This document shows positions 28,248 to 32,434 of a stretch of DNA of 32,434 bases, piece by piece (position 1 is the stretch's first letter; every line of letters starts with the position of its first letter). Under the pieces are notes generated by a model. The model worked only from the letters and a program-made list of their open reading frames with translations. It was not told where the DNA came from and did not search any database. A program made the position numbers and the translations under genes. The DNA lies in contig NW_017962921.1 of the NCBI RefSeq assembly GCF_001661345.1, forward strand, positions 558,410-590,843. Reading direction: 5' to 3'. The DNA comes from Ascoidea rubescens DSM 1968. Lineage: Eukaryota; Ascomycota; Saccharomycetes; Ascoideales; Ascoideaceae.

Positions 28248-28723
28248 AGGCTCTTTTCTCTTCTTCCTCTGGAGAGTGCACCATCTTCTGTTTGTTCTGT
28301 TGCAAGAGCACTGGAAGAAGACTCTAACCACTGGCTGCTGTTTGTTAGAAAGAACACAGTCCAACCTGCTGTAGCTGAAGTAGGTTTGTTAAGCACCCAT
28401 TCTCCAACCTAAAAGATAATGCAATAAGAATCACTAACCTTTGGGCATTCTGAACAACTTTTTCAACTTAGACTGCTTCTACCAAAATACCTTTAGAAAC
28501 CCAATCAGCTTCGGGGATTTGTTCTTACCAGTGAACCTTCTTTTAAATTTTAGTTGCAATACTGTTTATTCAAAATCCAGATATATAAATCATTGAGAAC
28601 AATAGCAAAAGCAATTCATTAATTTTTTCTGCTGTTTTTTCACTTATTAACTTTATCAGCTTTTTTTTTAATTTTTTTTTAATTTTTTTTTTATAGGGAT
28701 ATACATTTATATCTTTATCTAAA

Positions 28724-30457
28724 ATGGCTACTATCTTATCAACATCTTCTTCTACTAGTCAAACTGTAGTTTCTAGTCGAAAGAATGTACTGAATAACTC
28801 CAATAAAAACATTCAAAATAGCCATACCAATCCCAAAAGTAACAATAATGATGAGATAAATGATGCTTTTGATGATGATAAAGTTATAACTTCAAATGAT
28901 ACTATAGATGAAATTCTTATAAAGATTTTAGACAATTTTTTAGACAAAATCAATTTAACCTTTGATAATTTAATCACTTTTTATAATGATAACAATCAAA
29001 ATTTCAATGATTTTAATAATTTTAATAATTTTATATCAATAATTCAGTTATTTAGAAATTCACTATTTCAACAGACAAATTCAAAATTGCTGATATTAAA
29101 TGATTTAATTAAAAATAATGTCAACCTCTTTAAAGATCTTCTAAACCTGAATATAATTTTAAATCCAGATAACCAAAATTTGTTAAACTTAATTCAATAT
29201 TTAAATGATAAATTAATAAATTTCAACCATTTAATTTTAACTAATCAAATCAATGAATTTAATGAACTTAATCAAACTGACAGTGATGGTGATAATGATA
29301 ATGATAATGACAATGACAATGATAATGACAATGATAATGATAATCTACTTGGTAATGAAAAAACTCAAATCAACTTTATTAAAAATAAAAAAACTCAAAT
29401 TTTTTCAAATGCATTATCTGTAGCAAATCAAAGATTGCTACACTTCTATGAACTACCCTTTGAATGGAGAGAAAACCCTTATATAATTCATGGTTACAGA
29501 TTTTATAACAAAAATTCAACCTGCCTTAAATCTATTCTTCATTTAAATCATAACGAATCCGCAAATATTTGGTCCCATTTATTTGGTTCTTTTTTCTTAC
29601 TCTACTTAATGCTCATTCATTTTCCCAATAAATTATTTCAAAATAATTTCCATCACATTAATACCAATTTGATAATCGCTGTCTATGTTTTTTTGTTATC
29701 TTCCCTTAATTGTCTATTGTCTTCTGTTTCTTGGCACACTTTTTCTGCTACCACTAATTTGAACTTAAGGCAAACATGCGCTTGTATTGATTATACTGGT
29801 ATAACAATCTTAATAACTTGCTCAATAATATCAATTGAAATTATCGCATTTGAATTCCATTATATTAAAAAGTTACTATTTATTATTTCAACTTCATTGA
29901 TTGGATTTTCTGGTTTATTGTTAAACTGGAGCCCAACCTTTGACAAAAATGAAAACAAATTTCTAAGAATAGGATTTTTCTGTTTTTTAGCATTTTTAGG
30001 AATTTTTTCATTTATAATTCATTGTTTCATTTATGGATTTTTCAGAAGTTTTGTTTATTTTCTACCTGAATGTAAAAGTTTAATTTGGTATCTTATTGGT
30101 ATTGTCTTTTATGGTTATTTGATACCTGAAATATGGAGATCCGATATTAAAATTGGTAAACTTTTATTAAACGAAAATTTATATCAATCTGAATTGGCTA
30201 AAATTCAAAATAATCTTCAAAATCATGACAATAATGATGATAAATTAAGTTTCAGTTGCTGTGAAAAAAAATTACATGAAACATTTTTCAAACTACAACC
30301 AATCAAGACTAAAAATCATGGAAATTTTTTTTCATTATGGTGGGTTGATTATATCTTTTCATCTCATAATTTTTGGCATTTATGTGTATTACTTGGAATT
30401 GTATTTCATTATTTTGCTTTAGTTAGTATGATTGAAAATCTTGAAGTTTCTTATTAA
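28724..30457 (+). CDS. IZH3: PAQR-family membrane protein, IZH3-like
   Basis: This 577-residue protein has a long N-terminal extension (about 1-240) before a seven-helix PAQR (progestin/adipoQ receptor, hemolysin III-related) core. The core begins with LPFEWRENPYIIHGYRFY (W248) and HNESANIWSHLFG. Three histidines match the zinc site known from AdipoR1: H338 in SSVSWH, and H548 and H552 in SHNFWHLC. In S. cerevisiae the IZH genes affect zinc and sterol homeostasis, and IZH3 is the paralogue with a long N-terminus, so that name fits best. The extension is Asn/Asp/Leu-rich and carries an Asp-Asn repeat (residues 190-207). The ATG follows a T-rich leader and AAA. The gene is divergent from the MCH-type transporter. 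No zinc-response element was found in the promoter. Confidence 0.9.
   Translation: MATILSTSSSTSQTVVSSRKNVLNNSNKNIQNSHTNPKSNNNDEINDAFDDDKVITSNDTIDEILIKILDNFLDKINLTFDNLITFYNDNNQNFNDFNNFNNFISIIQLFRNSLFQQTNSKLLILNDLIKNNVNLFKDLLNLNIILNPDNQNLLNLIQYLNDKLINFNHLILTNQINEFNELNQTDSDGDNDNDNDNDNDNDNDNDNLLGNEKTQINFIKNKKTQIFSNALSVANQRLLHFYELPFEWRENPYIIHGYRFYNKNSTCLKSILHLNHNESANIWSHLFGSFFLLYLMLIHFPNKLFQNNFHHINTNLIIAVYVFLLSSLNCLLSSVSWHTFSATTNLNLRQTCACIDYTGITILITCSIISIEIIAFEFHYIKKLLFIISTSLIGFSGLLLNWSPTFDKNENKFLRIGFFCFLAFLGIFSFIIHCFIYGFFRSFVYFLPECKSLIWYLIGIVFYGYLIPEIWRSDIKIGKLLLNENLYQSELAKIQNNLQNHDNNDDKLSFSCCEKKLHETFFKLQPIKTKNHGNFFSLWWVDYIFSSHNFWHLCVLLGIVFHYFALVSMIENLEVSY
29291..29344 (+). repeat. Coding GAYAAT hexanucleotide repeat encoding (Asp-Asn)9
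   Basis: There are nine units of GATAAT or GACAAT inside the PAQR gene's N-terminal extension. The array is likely length-polymorphic because indels of six keep the frame. Confidence 0.9.
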
Positions 30458-31958
30458 TTTAATTTAATTTTAGATTTTTCTTTCTTTTTTTCAAAAATGA
30501 ATATTGTGAATATTTTTTGAAATAAATCTTTAATTAATCACTTTAATTTCTAATCATTTTAATTTAATTTCTTTCATTTCAGATTGTTGTTTTTTTTACC
30601 TTTTTTATTGTTTTTTTCCATGTTCATTTTAACGTTTTAACTCATGCCTATTACAATTCATATTCTTAAGTATAAATTTATCTTCAACAGCTTCTATTGT
30701 TATATTTTCTGCTTGTTTTAAAATAAAAAAAATTTTATTACTCATTCATCTCATAATATTTCATAATATTCATTTTGTTTTTCTCTTTACATAAATAATA
30801 AAAGCCCTTTTAAACACGCTAGTTTACATATACGGATTTGTAGGAAAACTCTTATTAAAATGTATCTTGTTTCTGATTCGTTGATACTAGCTTATCTAAA
30901 AGCCAATTTCTGGAAAACGACTTATCAATAATATTCCATTGGAAAACACACACAATTCTGTGCAATGTCATTCAACGTTTCTTTGTTTCCCCTTTAATTC
31001 AGCCTTGTTGAAGTTTCTTTAGAGTTTTATTGTTCCAATATTGTTTATAAACCAATTACAACAAACTCTGTTTCGACCAACAATAGTTGTACGATGGGCG
31101 CAAAGCTCTAGAGAAGGTTTCCTGAAAACAGCAGCACCAGCACAAGATTCAGGCTTGAGACAGAGGTCCAGAAGAATAGGCTCTGGAAGAGAAGGTATTT
31201 GCTGCAACTATAACTCCAGCCCAGGATGGTTTTATTCGGTTGTGATTCTCTACAAATAATGCCCAGCATTCCAAACCAGCTTTGATAGCAAGCTCTGGTC
31301 CAGAAGCAAGAAGCTGGAAGAACAATCCAGCAGCTCAACCACCTCTGGCTCAGGAGCTGTTGCAGTAGCTGCTTTTCATGACCCAAGGCCAGCCCAAAGG
31401 CACTCCAGAAGCGATAAAAGGCACTGATAAACCCCAACTTGACACTTTCTGGCTGTTCTTTGCTGTTTGCTTTGGATTTGGACGTCGGCAAGAGGTTTCT
31501 TCTTTAAAATTGGGTTTTCTGGTTCAAAACCCAAATCCACTATCAGCAATGTTGACCCTCAAGTTTAAGTCCAAGTGAGAACTCAAAAAGGTTTCCAACT
31601 AAAAGGCACTTTTAAAAGGATGTCTTGTGGAATAAAACTGAGTTTGTCAAAAGAAATAAAAACAGAAAAAAAGAAAAGACCAAAAATATACATGTATGGC
31701 ATCAGTGAATCAAACGAAATTTTTCAACATAGAACAATAAACGTCTTTCAAAAAAGATGAAAAGTTTAAACAGCAAATGTATAAAAACACCCTCTCATCG
31801 CCCACAATATTTTTTTTCACTATGTTCTGTTTCTCATTGATCTAAAGAAATTTTATTCAAAACAAAAATCTATTTGAAAAGTTAACAAAGAATTCATATT
31901 TGTTATTTTTTTCTACTTCTGAAAAGTCAAATTTTCATCTTCAATTTCAATTTTCAAA
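30458..31958 (+). promoter_or_regulatory. PAQR 3' flank and permease promoter
   Basis: The first 400 bp are T-rich 3' flank. Two CTTATC (GATAAG) boxes, the Gln3/Gat1-type nitrogen motif, lie at 30891-30896 and 30921-30926, with GATAA-type sites at 31413 and 31426. Bases 31080-31500 are GC-richer and carry GGTCCAGAAG at 31165-31174 and 31297-31306, plus TCCAGAAG near 31404. Open frames here on both strands are not credible genes. A TATA box and T/C-rich leader follow. Confidence 0.55.
31780..31787 (+). promoter_or_regulatory. Probable TATA box of the permease gene
   Basis: TATAAAAA lies 179 bp upstream of the ATG and is followed by a pyrimidine-rich leader. Confidence 0.5.
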
Positions 31959-32434
31959 ATGAATGATATTGACAAAGCAAAAGATACTATCTCTGAGACA
32001 TCTAATAACAACTTTCAAATTCCCATAGGTTTATCTGAAAAGGACGAAGTTTCCAAATCAAGATGGCAAAACTTCAAAGATTCCTTTAAACAAATTGAAT
32101 ATGACAAAATCGATCCTAATATGCCTGAGCTTGAGAAAGCAATTTACGCTACTGCTCACTCTCCATTATCAAGATCATTAAAAAACAGACATTTACAGAT
32201 GATTGCAATCGGTGGTTCAATTGGTACTGGTTTGTTCATTGGTTCAGGTACTGCTTTGAGAACTGGTGGACCAGCTGCTGTGTTAATTGGTTGGTTATTG
32301 GTTGGTGCCATGATGTTTTGTACTGTCCATGCTTTGGGTGAACTTTGTGTTGCCTATCCTGTCTCTGGTGCCTTTTCTGCTTATGCTACAAGATTCATAT
32401 GTCCAAGTTGGAGTTTTGCAATGGGTTGGAATTA
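31959..32434 (+). CDS. Amino acid permease, Gap1-like, N-terminal part (3' end outside window)
   Basis: The first 158 codons of a YAT-family (APC superfamily) amino-acid/H+ symporter at the plasma membrane. The cytosolic N-terminus (1-75) has SRWQNFKDSFKQ at residues 34-45, closely resembling the pre-membrane segment of S. cerevisiae Gap1. Lysines K6 and K8 lie where Gap1 carries its ubiquitin-acceptor lysines, approximately. The family block KNRHLQMIAIGGSIGTGLF (about 75-93) begins helix 1, followed by GSGTALRTGGPAAVLIGW and the helix-3 motif ALGELCVAYPVSGAF. A general permease is most likely, but other YAT members (Agp, Hip1, Put4 types) cannot be excluded without the rest. GATA motifs upstream fit nitrogen-catabolite control. 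The PMA1 gradient at the other end of the window would drive it. Confidence 0.93.
   Translation, partial: MNDIDKAKDTISETSNNNFQIPIGLSEKDEVSKSRWQNFKDSFKQIEYDKIDPNMPELEKAIYATAHSPLSRSLKNRHLQMIAIGGSIGTGLFIGSGTALRTGGPAAVLIGWLLVGAMMFCTVHALGELCVAYPVSGAFSAYATRFICPSWSFAMGWN

Larger units (their letters stand above)
27579..28723. promoter_or_regulatory. Divergent transporter/PAQR promoter region
   Basis: A/T-rich at both ends with a GC-rich island at about 27825-28240. The island edge holds Zn2Cys6-type CGG/CCG dyads (listed separately), a CCAAT-type TGATTGGCTGCT at 27966-27977, and a TATA box pointing toward the PAQR gene. Overlapping frames on both strands at 27946-28396 (up to 142 codons) are the usual by-product of GC-rich DNA and are not called. 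A 2-codon upstream ORF (ATG CAA TAA, 28419-28427) may lie in the PAQR leader. Confidence 0.6.

Noticed and set aside
27946-28396. Overlapping long frames on both strands (up to 142 codons)
   Set aside because: They overlap each other in several frames within a GC-rich promoter island, have odd Cys/His/Pro compositions and contain the CCAAT and TATA elements, so chance frames are more likely.
1-32434. Metabolic gene cluster or transferred island linking the genes
   Set aside because: The genes are ordinary separately promoted yeast housekeeping and transport genes of unrelated pathways. Orientation alternates, and base composition of the coding regions gives no clear foreign block.

Overview
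This is a stretch of nuclear chromosome from an ascomycete yeast (Saccharomycotina). The evidence is compact genes with at most one intron, a spliced RPL27 with yeast-type splice signals, a fungal plasma-membrane H+-ATPase end, and very AT-rich intergenic DNA with Asn-rich proteins. A peroxisomally tagged D-amino-acid-oxidase-like enzyme fits a yeast outside the Saccharomycetaceae, but genus and species cannot be fixed from the window. CUG codons are rare (for example 18513-18515 in a membrane segment of the reductase), so Leu versus Ser decoding of CUG cannot be decided here. Three ambiguous bases (272, 1859, 16545) show the sequence is a consensus, perhaps of a heterozygous strain.

Layout. 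2-529 (+) is the 3' end of PMA1, convergent with ACO1 (-, mitochondrial aconitase, 1424-3796). ACO1 shares a 1.7 kb divergent promoter region with RPL27 (+, 5483-6629, one 736-nt intron). RPL27 converges on an unrecognised 171-residue gene (-, 7012-7527). A 3.1 kb gap, AT-rich and then GC-rich, precedes pyruvate carboxylase (+, 10659-14222). Next come a D-amino-acid-oxidase-family gene (+, 15205-16329) and HMG-CoA reductase (+, 17169-20693). A GPI-anchored cysteine-rich surface protein (-, 21455-22366) follows. Then there is a probable gene remnant (23346-23573), a small unrecognised gene (+, 24975-25451) that shares a motif with the remnant, and a monocarboxylate-transporter homologue (-, 25620-27578). 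A PAQR/IZH3-type membrane protein (+, 28724-30457) is divergent from the transporter. The window ends in the 5' part of a Gap1-like amino acid permease (+, 31959 onward).

The genes are mostly housekeeping and central metabolism (TCA cycle, anaplerosis, mevalonate/ergosterol, amino acid uptake and oxidation, proton pumping). They do not form an operon-like or cluster system. I found no transposon, virus-like element, CRISPR array, tRNA or rRNA.

The most distinctive feature is architectural. Most large promoter gaps carry a 0.15-0.6 kb GC-rich island set in extremely AT-rich DNA, and these islands hold short repeated or dyad motifs. Other points of interest are a perfect Upc2/Ecm22-type TCGTATA site upstream of HMG1, a perfect Cbf1-type site upstream of RPL27, a duplicated eight-cysteine module in the GPI protein, a His-rich linker in HMG-CoA reductase, and the small orphan family at 23.3-25.5 kb. 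I did not see a convincing new multi-gene system.
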